Positions 8,240 to 15,904 are shown, counted from the first letter of the stretch. The stretch: DNA of 17,753 nt from CAYWQB01 sp964460785 (GCA_964460785.1 CAYWQB010000006.1:1-17753), one strand, 5' to 3'. The notes: generated by a model not told the origin, from the sequence alone. Numbers and translations are program-made.

Positions 8240-9610
8240 ATGTTCGTGCGAATCTTCTCCGTGCTCTTGAGTCTAACTCTCGTAACACTCCATGCACAGA
8301 CCCCAGAAAATGAGATCATTGTGCAGTTAAACAATGAACACGCTCTGCTCCCCATTTATATTGCCCCTCCTCAAATCTCTAATTCAAACTTAGATAAAGA
8401 CTACCTGGAAAAAGTGCAGGGCGTTCTTCTCTTTGACATGAACCACAATGGGATGACTAAGGTCGCCCCTGCCTCTACAGAAAAAACAGAGTGGGCACGT
8501 TTAGCTCGCATAAAAAGCTCAGAAGAGAATTGGAAAAACCAAGGGATCTTTTATGTCATTGACCTTGTTGCTGAAGGTAACCAGTTAAAAAGCTATATCA
8601 CCTCGATTAACAGTGGGGAAACCTTTCAAGGAAGCCCTGTTGCCCTCTCTGGAGACCTTGCACAAGATCGGCGCGCTGTACATATTCTTGCAGACTCTAT
8701 CCACAAACTTCTCTTTGGACGAGCAGGGATCGCCTCTACCCGTATTCTTTATACAGTCAGTAGCCCCCAATCGACCAATGCGCGTCCCCTTTCCGATGTG
8801 TGGATTGCAGATTATGATGGAGCTAATGCTCAGCAGGTAACCAGAGAAAACAGCCTCTGCGTGACCCCTTCATTTATCCCTGCACAAGCGAACTATCGCA
8901 GTGGAAACTTCTTATATGTCTCTTACCGCTATGGGCAGCCAAAAATCTTCTTAGGGACCGTACAAGGCCAAGAATTTGGACAGAAGCTGACCAATATTCG
9001 CGGCAATCAACTCATGCCCCAATCCTCTCTGCAAAGAGATAAGGTAGCCTTTGTCTGTGATGCTGCTGGTAACCCAGACCTCTTTCTTCAACGCTTTGAT
9101 CCAGCGATGGGCACCATTGGCAAACCACAGCAAATTTTTGCTGCGCCACATGCTGCACAAGCCTCTCCAGCTTTTAGCCCCGACGGATCTAAAGTTGCGT
9201 TTGTCTCTAATAAAGATGGCCGCCCTAGAATCTATGTGATAGATATTTCTAATAGTGAGTTTTCCTATAATAAAAGGCCTGATGCTCAACTGATTTCTAA
9301 GGAAAGCAGAGAAAACACAAGCCCCTCCTGGTCTCCTGATGGAACAATGATCGCCTATAGCGCAAAGACCTTAGGTACACGGCAAATATGGCTCTATGAC
9401 TTGCGTTCTGGAACAGAACGCCAATTGACACGAGGTCCAGGGAATAAAGAGAATCCAACATGGGCACCAGATAGCCTCCACCTCATGTTTAATTCCGCAG
9501 ATCAAGGTTATAGTGAACTCTACTTAATCAACCTTCATGAATCCACCGCCACCCAGGTAACCAAGGGGCCTGGAGTTAAGAGATTTCCATCATGGGAACC
9601 TACGCAATAA
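8240..9610 (+). CDS. tolB: Tol-Pal system beta-propeller protein TolB
   Basis: TolB is the periplasmic beta-propeller of the Tol-Pal system. It binds Pal and is released by TolA during outer-membrane constriction. The 456-residue protein begins with a signal peptide (about 1-20, ending LHA/Q). An N-terminal domain (to about 165) follows, then the linker motif RAGIASTRILYTVSS and a propeller of PD40/WD40-like blades. The blades carry repeated SPDG cores, SFSPDG-like at AFSPDGSKVAFVSNKDGRP and WSPDGTMIAYSAKTLGTRQI, and a final WAPDS repeat. It is slightly longer than the usual 430 residues. The start is an ATG six bases after the transducer gene, with AGAG upstream. Chlamydial counterpart CT599 (from memory). 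Confidence 0.96.
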   Translation: MFVRIFSVLLSLTLVTLHAQTPENEIIVQLNNEHALLPIYIAPPQISNSNLDKDYLEKVQGVLLFDMNHNGMTKVAPASTEKTEWARLARIKSSEENWKNQGIFYVIDLVAEGNQLKSYITSINSGETFQGSPVALSGDLAQDRRAVHILADSIHKLLFGRAGIASTRILYTVSSPQSTNARPLSDVWIADYDGANAQQVTRENSLCVTPSFIPAQANYRSGNFLYVSYRYGQPKIFLGTVQGQEFGQKLTNIRGNQLMPQSSLQRDKVAFVCDAAGNPDLFLQRFDPAMGTIGKPQQIFAAPHAAQASPAFSPDGSKVAFVSNKDGRPRIYVIDISNSEFSYNKRPDAQLISKESRENTSPSWSPDGTMIAYSAKTLGTRQIWLYDLRSGTERQLTRGPGNKENPTWAPDSLHLMFNSADQGYSELYLINLHESTATQVTKGPGVKRFPSWEPTQ

Positions 9611-9627
9611 GGAGTAAAAAGGTCGTT

Positions 9628-9654
9628 GATTTAAATCGTTTTCTTATTCATAAG
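9628..9654 (+). repeat. Two small palindromes between tolB and pal
   Basis: GATTTAAATC (9628-9637) is a perfect ten-base palindrome. CTTATTCATAAG (9643-9654) is an inverted repeat with five-base arms. They lie in the 122-base tolB-pal gap, ten bases upstream of the candidate pal promoter. They could be an operator, a mRNA processing site or chance in AT-rich DNA. Neither is followed by a proper T run, so a terminator is unlikely. Confidence 0.4.
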
Positions 9655-9663
9655 TTTGACCAG

Positions 9664-9692
9664 TTGTATTCTAGTATGTGGCAAAGTATAGA
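9664..9692 (+). promoter_or_regulatory. Candidate internal promoter for pal
   Basis: TTGTAT (9664-9669) and TATAGA (9687-9692) are separated by the ideal 17 bases, with four of six consensus matches in each. Transcription would start near 9700, about 33 bases before the pal ATG, keeping the GAAAGG ribosome site (9721-9726). The gap is the only long one inside the operon, which fits extra expression of the abundant lipoprotein Pal. Confidence 0.4.
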
Positions 9693-9732
9693 TCTGCTGC
9701 CATAGAAACAGGTAGAGAGTGAAAGGTTTATA

Positions 9733-10428
9733 ATGATCAAGAAATTATCCTCCATAAAGTATTTGCTGATTCCATTCCTTATCTTGTCTGTCACAAGTTG
9801 CCAACGCTCAAAAGATGAGTTTTGGGAAGATGCAAAAACAGCACAGCACCATATGGGAAGAGGGTTTCGCTCTCTTTTTGGTCAAAGCCCTGAAGATTCT
9901 AGAGAAATCACCTCCTACCAAGAGTTTCAAGGACCTAGCGACTACGACTTTATCCCTCTCAATGAAGCCGACCTACAGCAAGGTGGAGCAACAGCTGCTA
10001 TTCCACAATCAAAAGAGTCTCCTGGCGAGCCCTCTAGCACAATCCCTTCTATTGACGGCTTCCAAACTCCTTCCACAGCAAGTGAACAGGAGCTCTTCAG
10101 CAACTTACACTTCCGCTACAATGACTATTCCATTGACAACAGTGATAATGTTGCCGTGGCAAAACGCATTGCAGAATATATGAAAAGTCACCCAAATCTT
10201 TATGTATTCATCGAAGGCCACTGTGACCAGCGCGGTACAGCTGCCTACAATCTATCCCTTGGATCTAGAAGAAGTAATGCTGTACGCACCTTCCTCATCA
10301 AGGAAGGGGTCAACTTAGATAATCTCTTTACCATCTCTTATGGCAAAGAGAAGCCAATTGATCCAAAAAATACAGAAGATGCATGGGCAAAAAATAGACG
10401 CGCACAATTCAAACTATTCTATCGATAA
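9733..10428 (+). CDS. pal: Peptidoglycan-associated lipoprotein Pal
   Basis: Pal is an outer-membrane lipoprotein that clamps peptidoglycan through an OmpA-like domain and partners TolB. The 231-residue protein has a lipoprotein signal with C23 as lipidation site (VTSC). A variable, Ser/Pro-rich stretch (24-110) precedes an OmpA_C domain (about 118-231). Within it EGHCDQRGTAAYNLSLGSRR and SYGKEKP match the Pal consensus, and AKNRRAQFKLFYR closes the domain. The spacer between lipid anchor and domain is longer than in E. coli Pal (173 residues). GAAAGG lies seven bases before the ATG. Retention of the peptidoglycan-binding site is notable for a chlamydial-type organism with scarce peptidoglycan. 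Counterpart of CT600 (from memory). Confidence 0.96.
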   Translation: MIKKLSSIKYLLIPFLILSVTSCQRSKDEFWEDAKTAQHHMGRGFRSLFGQSPEDSREITSYQEFQGPSDYDFIPLNEADLQQGGATAAIPQSKESPGEPSSTIPSIDGFQTPSTASEQELFSNLHFRYNDYSIDNSDNVAVAKRIAEYMKSHPNLYVFIEGHCDQRGTAAYNLSLGSRRSNAVRTFLIKEGVNLDNLFTISYGKEKPIDPKNTEDAWAKNRRAQFKLFYR

Positions 10429-10437
10429 GGAAGGACT

Positions 10438-11067
10438 ATGTATCGACTAGGGGTTATCGCTACAGTTCTACTCGGCCTCACAGCCTGCTCTCCGCAATCC
10501 AAGTCGCAGCCAGAGCAAAAAATGCTCTCTACTCTGCGCCAACTCGATGCAGAAATCGATAACTTCAAGTTTGAGCTACACGCAGGGAAGATGGATTCTG
10601 AACTGCTTGCAGAGCAGGTGCAGAGCCAGCGTTCGGAGCTCAACAAAATTGAAAGTCAGCTACAGTCCCTATCTAAAGAAAGCCGAGAAGCTGCAAAAAA
10701 AGAGGTTTCGCGCCTCTCTAAAAATCTACAAAACCTACAATCTGAGCAAAACTCGACAGAAGCTTATCTAAAAAAGCTGCAAAACGGACATCAGTCGACA
10801 ACACAAGCCCTCAAGGCTTTAGAAAGCGAAATTAATGGTCTTAAGCGTGATGTAGCAGACCTTTCGTCAGCCCTGCGCTCCATTTCTCGCGTGGTTGGCG
10901 CTGGAAGTAGCTCAACAACCTACTATGTCCGTGCTGGAGATTCTCTAGGTATTATAGCCAAGAGACACAACACCACAGTTGAACAAATCAAACGGTTAAA
11001 TGACTTGAAGCACGATACGATCTACGTCGGCCAAAAGTTGCGCATTCCCTCATCAAGTCAGTCCTAA
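10438..11067 (+). CDS. Coiled-coil LysM lipoprotein
   Basis: This is a 209-residue exported lipoprotein. The N-terminus has a signal with lipobox LTAC (C17). A long heptad-rich coiled coil (about 28-150, full of Gln, Glu, Lys, Ser and Leu) follows. The C-terminus is a single LysM domain (about 161-205: YYVRAGDSLGIIAKRHNTTV, then LNDLKHDTIYVGQKLRIP), which binds N-acetylglucosamine glycans such as peptidoglycan. It lies nine bases after pal with a strong GGAAGG site and occupies the place of C. trachomatis CT601 (from memory). In many Proteobacteria the tol-pal operon ends with the coiled-coil/TPR protein CpoB (YbgF); this protein may play a comparable role with LysM in place of TPRs. It is not an NlpD: no peptidase M23 domain is present. 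Confidence 0.9.
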   Translation: MYRLGVIATVLLGLTACSPQSKSQPEQKMLSTLRQLDAEIDNFKFELHAGKMDSELLAEQVQSQRSELNKIESQLQSLSKESREAAKKEVSRLSKNLQNLQSEQNSTEAYLKKLQNGHQSTTQALKALESEINGLKRDVADLSSALRSISRVVGAGSSSTTYYVRAGDSLGIIAKRHNTTVEQIKRLNDLKHDTIYVGQKLRIPSSSQS

Positions 11068-11097
11068 TTCCTTTCTTACACAACCCAAGGAGAAAGC

Positions 11098-13629
11098 ATG
11101 CGGTGTATCCATCACCTAGGAACAGCGCTATGTGCAGTAGCCTTAGCAGGCACTGGAATAGCCCAAGACAATCCCCCTTCTTTACCATCGGTAAAAGAGG
11201 AGCGCTCTTTCCAGAACTTTCAGAAGGCAGAGTACTTCCAAAATGGATCTATCTCTGCAATCCGTTCGTATAAAAGCTTAGAGGATGAACCATTGATCAA
11301 GCATGGCCCAACAACAACTTATCACCCTTCAGGATCTAAAAAGAGCGAGGGGACATATGTAGAAAACAAGCGCCAAGGACTATGGAAGTTTTGGGCAGAA
11401 GATGGTGCGTGTAAGCAGGGAATCTTCACTTCAGGATCCAAAGCTGGTATCTGGCAAACAAAAAATGCCCAAGGAAGTGTGACACTCGAAGAGAGCTACT
11501 CTAGAGGGAAGCTCCATGGCAAGCGCACAGCGTATCACAATGATGGAACCGTAGCTTCTGAAGATTTATTCCACAATGGCGTCCGCCAAGGCCCTTCGAC
11601 TAGCTGGCATGCCAATGGACAAAAAGCATCTGAGTCTTTCTGGACCCAAGGTCGCCTCAATGGCAAGATTCAAGCATGGAACAATAAGGGACAACAGCTT
11701 CTCGACGGTCAGTACCTTGCTGGTTCTCCCACTGGCACCTGGAGCTGGTTCGATCAAGATGGTACAAAACTAAATGAGAGCGACTTTTCTCAAGAGGTGG
11801 CCTTTCTTTACCAATACGAGTGGCCTCATGATCAAGCAGCTATTCTGACACAAGAAACACCTTATAAAGCAGGGTTGGTTCATGGGACAGTGAAGCAATT
11901 CTTCCGTGATTCAGGAGCAGTAGCGAGAGAAACCGCATTCACAAATGGTGTAAAAGAGGGTCTGACACTCGAGTACTTTCCCAATGGGCAAGTAAAACGG
12001 GAAATGTATTTTTCTAACAACCTCCCCTCTGATACCCACAAAGAGTTTTATGTAGGAGAGGAACACCAGGTTAAAAGTATTATTGCCTACTCTGAGCAAG
12101 ATAGCGAAGAAGCAAAAGTACAAGAGTTTTATCCAACAGGTGAAAAAAAGAGCGAATACACAACCTATCGTGCCGTACAAGAGGGTCCTTTCACTCTCTA
12201 CCACCGCAATGGCACTGTTGCAGCAAGCGGCTCCTACCAAGCTGGCAAAAAGCAAGGTCTTTGGGAAGAGTTTTACCCTACAGGATCTATTGCAAAGCAA
12301 GCAAACTACCTTGCCGATCAACTTGATGGGCAATACCAAGAGTGGTTTGCAGCGGATAGTGAATCTGATGAACCTGTCAAAAAGATTGAAGGGATGTTTG
12401 CGAACAACCTCCGTGTTGATCGCTGGACGCAGTGGTATACCGATGGCTCCAAGCATATGGAAACATTTTATGAAGCAGGCATGCATGCAGGCCCTTTCAA
12501 AAAGTACTACTCAGCATCAGGAATCAAAAAGCTTCATGAAGCCCAAGAGCAGGCTGAAGAAAAGACATCCTCAGACTTTGCTAACCACCTGCAAATTGAG
12601 GGGAACTTCGCCTCTGGGCTCAAAGAGGGCACTTGGGTCTCGTATCACCCAAATGGCTTTGTTGAGTCTCGTATCCATTATACAAGTGGGTTAAAAGATG
12701 GCGCTTATGAAGAGTGGCATGCGCATCTTGTACAGGGATCTCCTCAGCCAAAAGTCGCAGGGCAGTACCGCAATGACCTTCAAGTGGGAGAATGGACTCG
12801 CTACTTTGAGACTGGAGGCAAACAGGTTGTACAAAGCTTTGAGAATGGCAAACTACAAGGGGAAATTCAGGAGTTTTATGCAAATGGAGCTCTAAAATCG
12901 ACAACAGAGTTTCAGCAAGGCTTACAAGACGGAACCTTTACACACTACCACCCAAACCAAAAAGCGATGGTCATTGCCCAATATAAGCAAGGCTTACTGG
13001 ATGGAGCCTACCAAGTTTTCTATGAAAATGGACACCGCTCTGTAGAAGGTAGTTATGCGAGAGGTTTGCCTGTGGGTTCATGGCAATGGTTTGAGCAAAA
13101 AGGTGAAAACCTGCTTGCAGAAGAGTCTTTCCAGCAAGGGTCGGGAACAATGCTTTCATTCTACCCAACTGGAGAGCAAAAAAGTGCGACACCATTTGTG
13201 GCAGGCCTTAAGCATGGAGAAGAGGTGCAGTGGTACCCTTCTGGCCAAGTGCGAAGCAAAGAGAGCTTTTCCTATGGCTTAGTCAATGGAGTAAGCCAGG
13301 TCTTTTCTGAAGAAGGAGCACTTCTTTCTCAGGTATCTAGTGATATGGGCCTACGCCATGGGGAGACTAAGCTATGGTATGGCAATGAGCAAGAGCGGTT
13401 GGCTTTGCAATACGTATATGACATCCCTCAAGGGCAATCCTATGAGTGGTATGAAAATGGGCAAGTCAAAACACAGGGAGATTGGAGTGATGGTTCTCGC
13501 TCTGGAGTTTGGCAAGCGTTTAGTCGTTATGGAGAACCTCTTTTAGAAGAGGTTTATAATGATGGTGTTCTTTCAGCTTTTACCACCTACCAAGAAGAGG
13601 TAGATGAAGTCGCAATCGAACACAAATAA
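11098..13629 (+). CDS. Secreted MORN_2 (YwqK-like) repeat protein
   Basis: This 843-residue protein is built almost wholly of tandem repeats. A signal peptide (about 1-22, ending GIA/Q) shows export. From about residue 40 there are some 25 units of about 24 residues, with a core of the form [YF]-x-[NTS]-G-x-x-K-x-x-x-x-[YF]-x-x-G-x-x-x-G-x-[WY]. Examples are YHRNGTVAASGSYQAGKKQG and WYENGQVKTQGDWSDGSRSG. This is the MORN_2/YwqK-type beta-hairpin repeat, often auto-named 'toxin-antitoxin YwqK family antitoxin' without biochemical basis. Several longer insertions (near units 7, 9, 12, 14, 15) break the register. AAGGAG lies six bases before the ATG. The gene is 30 bases after the LysM gene and overlaps murI by 26 bases. 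A periplasmic, outer-membrane or secreted scaffold is inferred; no enzyme motif is visible. Confidence 0.88.
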   Translation: MRCIHHLGTALCAVALAGTGIAQDNPPSLPSVKEERSFQNFQKAEYFQNGSISAIRSYKSLEDEPLIKHGPTTTYHPSGSKKSEGTYVENKRQGLWKFWAEDGACKQGIFTSGSKAGIWQTKNAQGSVTLEESYSRGKLHGKRTAYHNDGTVASEDLFHNGVRQGPSTSWHANGQKASESFWTQGRLNGKIQAWNNKGQQLLDGQYLAGSPTGTWSWFDQDGTKLNESDFSQEVAFLYQYEWPHDQAAILTQETPYKAGLVHGTVKQFFRDSGAVARETAFTNGVKEGLTLEYFPNGQVKREMYFSNNLPSDTHKEFYVGEEHQVKSIIAYSEQDSEEAKVQEFYPTGEKKSEYTTYRAVQEGPFTLYHRNGTVAASGSYQAGKKQGLWEEFYPTGSIAKQANYLADQLDGQYQEWFAADSESDEPVKKIEGMFANNLRVDRWTQWYTDGSKHMETFYEAGMHAGPFKKYYSASGIKKLHEAQEQAEEKTSSDFANHLQIEGNFASGLKEGTWVSYHPNGFVESRIHYTSGLKDGAYEEWHAHLVQGSPQPKVAGQYRNDLQVGEWTRYFETGGKQVVQSFENGKLQGEIQEFYANGALKSTTEFQQGLQDGTFTHYHPNQKAMVIAQYKQGLLDGAYQVFYENGHRSVEGSYARGLPVGSWQWFEQKGENLLAEESFQQGSGTMLSFYPTGEQKSATPFVAGLKHGEEVQWYPSGQVRSKESFSYGLVNGVSQVFSEEGALLSQVSSDMGLRHGETKLWYGNEQERLALQYVYDIPQGQSYEWYENGQVKTQGDWSDGSRSGVWQAFSRYGEPLLEEVYNDGVLSAFTTYQEEVDEVAIEHK
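11320..13590 (+). repeat. Tandem array encoding about 25 MORN_2 units
   Basis: The array has a period of about 72 bases (24 codons). Units are related in protein but well diverged in DNA, so this is an old array rather than a recent expansion. The most regular runs are codons about 75-210, 370-405 and 600-745. Confidence 0.75.
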
Positions 13630-14434
13630 GCCTATTGGAGTCTTTGACTCTGGTGTGGGCGGCTTAACTGTTTTTAAGTCGCTCACACAATTTCTCCCTT
13701 ATGAAAAGCTGATCTACTTTGGTGATACTGCGCATGTTCCCTATGGGAATAAAAGCCGTAGTGCCGTCTGTTTTTATAGCCAACAAGCAGCTAGCTTTCT
13801 TAACCAACAAGGAATCAAGCTTCTGATCCTTGCTTGCAATACGGCCTCTGCATTTGCTCTTCCTCTCTTACAAAAGCAGCTCTCTATCCCTGTCATTGGA
13901 GTGATTGAGCCCGCTGTGTCTTTAGTTAAGCAGCACTCATCAGCAAAACATATTCTTATTTTGGGTACTCATGCCACTATCCATTCACGCGTATATCAAA
14001 AAAGCCTGCAGCCCAGTCTTCCCCAAGCAAAGATTCAGGGCAAAAGCTGCCCCTTATTCGTGCCCTTAATTGAAGAAGGCATGTTCCATCATAACATGAT
14101 GTATGAAGCCATTCAGATGTATCTGCGCAGGATCGCTTGCCAGAGTGTGGATACTGTGATTCTAGGCTGTACGCATTACCCTCTGATTGAGCAGCAAATT
14201 GCTAGTTATTTTAGCAAGCAAACCAAAATCTTAAATTCTGCAGACAGCTGTGCTCAAGCAACACGCACCTGCCTACAGAAGATGGATTTATTAGCTCAGC
14301 GGACAAGAAAGCCACAACACCAGTTTTATGTTTCGGACAACCCTGAAAAATTCGAAGCGCTAGCCTCTCTTTTTTTAGGAAGGAGAACGCGGGCCACGTG
14401 TAGACTTCGCCCTTCCTCGACCCCGCTTTTGTAA
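13604..14434 (+). CDS. murI: Glutamate racemase MurI
   Basis: MurI is a cofactor-independent cytoplasmic enzyme that turns L-glutamate into the D-glutamate added by MurD to the peptidoglycan stem. The 276-residue length suits the family. Motifs are intact: FDSGVGGLTV with D15, FGDTAHVPYG, the first catalytic cysteine C78 in ACNTAS and the second C189 in GCTHYPLI. The ATG at 13604 lies inside the end of the MORN gene (26-base overlap) with GAAGAGG just upstream, so its expression is probably tied to the operon. From memory Chlamydiaceae lack murI and use DapF for this step, so its presence supports a non-Chlamydiaceae member. The last 60 bases overlap a convergent gene, giving an Arg-rich tail after FLGRR. 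Confidence 0.95.
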   Translation: MKSQSNTNKPIGVFDSGVGGLTVFKSLTQFLPYEKLIYFGDTAHVPYGNKSRSAVCFYSQQAASFLNQQGIKLLILACNTASAFALPLLQKQLSIPVIGVIEPAVSLVKQHSSAKHILILGTHATIHSRVYQKSLQPSLPQAKIQGKSCPLFVPLIEEGMFHHNMMYEAIQMYLRRIACQSVDTVILGCTHYPLIEQQIASYFSKQTKILNSADSCAQATRTCLQKMDLLAQRTRKPQHQFYVSDNPEKFEALASLFLGRRTRATCRLRPSSTPLL

Positions 14435-14926
14435 CCAAACCCCTAAAGCAACAGCTGCTACCCCTAAAACAGAACCCAGGGTCAGCCATGGCATCCTAGA
14501 GCGGCCCAATGCAGCAACCGTTGCATCCTGCAAGCTATAAATACGGACGTAGCCGCCATCTTGATTTTTCAAAACATCCACTTGGAAGGTTCCTTCAGCA
14601 CGCACGAGCTTATTATGCCCTGGAGGTTTTTGATCCATTTCCACAAAAATCTGCTGAAAAAGCTCTTTTTCAGACCCAATACAGCAGCTCTTCATATTTG
14701 GGCGGTCAGCGATCACCCAGTCTCCAGAAGGCGTTTCATACAGATACCCCTGCACGGAGATATGGTGGCGGTGATAGGGACGAAGAAGTTTTGGTAAAAT
14801 GAGCCGAGGATCTCGCGACTGCAGCTCTTTTTTTGCTTTATGTAGAGTCAGTAACGTTAGCTCTTCTCCAGACAGTGGGCTCAGTAGTAATGCACATAGG
14901 CCACAAAAGATAAAAAAGGCTTTCAC
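14375..14926 (-). CDS. Exported, C-terminally anchored protein of unknown function
   Basis: This 183-residue protein is unrecognised. I place the start at the GTG at 14926: a perfect GGAGG (14936-14932) stands five bases upstream and a clean signal peptide begins there (KAFFIFCGLCALLLSPLSG). Starting further upstream would bury the signal 35 residues inside. A helical stretch (about 21-48) leads to a compact, beta-rich domain (about 53-140: HISVQGYLYETPSGDWVIAD, a CysCys pair at 81-82, and VRAEGTFQVDVL) that looks like an OB-type barrel. A membrane helix (about 145-165) and a very basic tail (KRGRGRAKSTRGPR) finish it, giving a periplasmic domain with a cytoplasmic basic tail. That tail is encoded by the DNA that also encodes the end of murI on the other strand. 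Fold and location are inferences. Confidence 0.78.
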   Translation of the reverse strand: MKAFFIFCGLCALLLSPLSGEELTLLTLHKAKKELQSRDPRLILPKLLRPYHRHHISVQGYLYETPSGDWVIADRPNMKSCCIGSEKELFQQIFVEMDQKPPGHNKLVRAEGTFQVDVLKNQDGGYVRIYSLQDATVAALGRSRMPWLTLGSVLGVAAVALGVWLQKRGRGRAKSTRGPRSPS

Positions 14927-14931
14927 AATAT

Positions 14932-14936
14932 CCTCC
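14932..14936 (-). promoter_or_regulatory. Shine-Dalgarno site fixing a GTG start
   Basis: Reading GGAGG on the minus strand, five bases before the GTG at 14926-14924. It is the strongest ribosome site in the window and decides the start of the exported protein. Confidence 0.65.
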
Positions 14937-15097
14937 AGTCCTGTTGCAGAAGATGCTAACACCCCCTCTATTTTTTTAAACACGATAGATTGTAAGATCT
15001 TATCTAGAGGAATAAATCCCTTATTTGACAAAGTTATCCTTGAAAAACAACCCCTTGCTCGCTAAGTAAAGAGGAAGGGAAAGATCATGAGAGAAAG

Positions 15098-15904
15098 ATG
15101 GACTGTCCGCTTTGTAATGCCAATAATAGTGAGTCCGCTGCTATATGTACGGTTTGTGATACACCACTGCAGCAAGATCTTTTTGCCTTTCCGGAGCAAG
15201 GTCGCACATCCTTTCGCCTTAAAACAAAGCATATACTAAGCCTTTTGGCTATCTTGCTAGCTTTAGCCACAACACCTTGGCTACTGAGCTATAAGAGCTT
15301 ACAAACACCTTTGCATGTCAAAAATAGCCGTACTGCTTTTTTTCAGGCGGTTCACCACTTTAAAGAAAACCCCAAGAAATGGATCACCAAAAAGGACCAA
15401 ATTTTAGAAGAGCTGAATCAGATGCAGAACCCTCTGGCTTTCCCTCTTACTAAAAACACCTTTGAAAATATCCCATTTGAGGTGGCTTTGGCTTATTTTT
15501 ATGATGAGCTCGACTGGGAGCTCTTTGCCTCACGCAAGCTCAGCCTCTATCCCATCCAGGATAATCAACCAGGCGTAAGAGTGATTCTGTCAAAAGTCGA
15601 TGCGACAGCTCCTTTTACGGATTCGTGCCTCTTTGCAAAGTTATCACTCGAGCAGGTCAGGGGTGACCTAAAAGTCAAAGTAGAAGAGCTGTTCCGAGGA
15701 GAAGAACCCTTGGATACAGCCTTATTTGCTCCATTATTTTCAGAAGAGCTTGCTGCACTGCAGAAGCTAGAGCAATTTGCTGAAGGTTTTGACAACCTGC
15801 AGATACAAAACGACCCCGAAGGGATGGCTCATTCCCCGGGGTCTGTTCTATTTTCTTGGAAGCAGCTAGGTTCCCATGTACAGGGAGCCTCTCCCAATGC
15901 TTAA
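15098..15904 (+). CDS. Zinc-ribbon single-pass membrane protein of unknown function
   Basis: This 268-residue protein has an N-terminal zinc ribbon with CPLC at 3-6 and CTVC at 17-20, of the type found in 'double zinc ribbon' and zinc_ribbon_2 proteins. One membrane helix (about 44-64) follows. The remaining 200 residues form an extracytoplasmic domain with mixed helices and strands and no motif I know. The ribbon would sit in the cytoplasm and the large domain in the periplasm. The ATG at 15098 is preceded by GAGAAAG only; a nearby ATG at 15087 is in another frame. It is divergent from the exported protein at 14375-14926 (171-base gap) and its stop overlaps the convergent response-regulator stop by four bases. 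A perfect TTGACA at 15025-15030 lies upstream, but no -10 follows at the right distance. Confidence 0.85.
   Translation: MDCPLCNANNSESAAICTVCDTPLQQDLFAFPEQGRTSFRLKTKHILSLLAILLALATTPWLLSYKSLQTPLHVKNSRTAFFQAVHHFKENPKKWITKKDQILEELNQMQNPLAFPLTKNTFENIPFEVALAYFYDELDWELFASRKLSLYPIQDNQPGVRVILSKVDATAPFTDSCLFAKLSLEQVRGDLKVKVEELFRGEEPLDTALFAPLFSEELAALQKLEQFAEGFDNLQIQNDPEGMAHSPGSVLFSWKQLGSHVQGASPNA

Noticed and set aside
11911..12486. 191-codon minus-strand frame inside the MORN gene
   Set aside because: It is the complement of a well-supported repeat gene; its Cys/Phe/Leu-rich translation lacks any motif and no start signal is seen.
12083..12694. 203-codon frame-shifted plus-strand frame inside the MORN gene
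   Set aside because: It is Lys/Ser/Thr-rich shadow translation of the repeats in another frame, without motif or ribosome site.
11098..13629. YwqK-type 'antitoxin' of a toxin-antitoxin system
   Set aside because: The name comes from automatic annotation of MORN_2 repeats. There is no small toxin gene next to it, and the protein is large and has a signal peptide.
15025..15030. Perfect TTGACA upstream of the zinc-ribbon gene as a promoter
   Set aside because: No acceptable -10 hexamer is present 16-18 bases downstream, so the -35 match alone is not enough.
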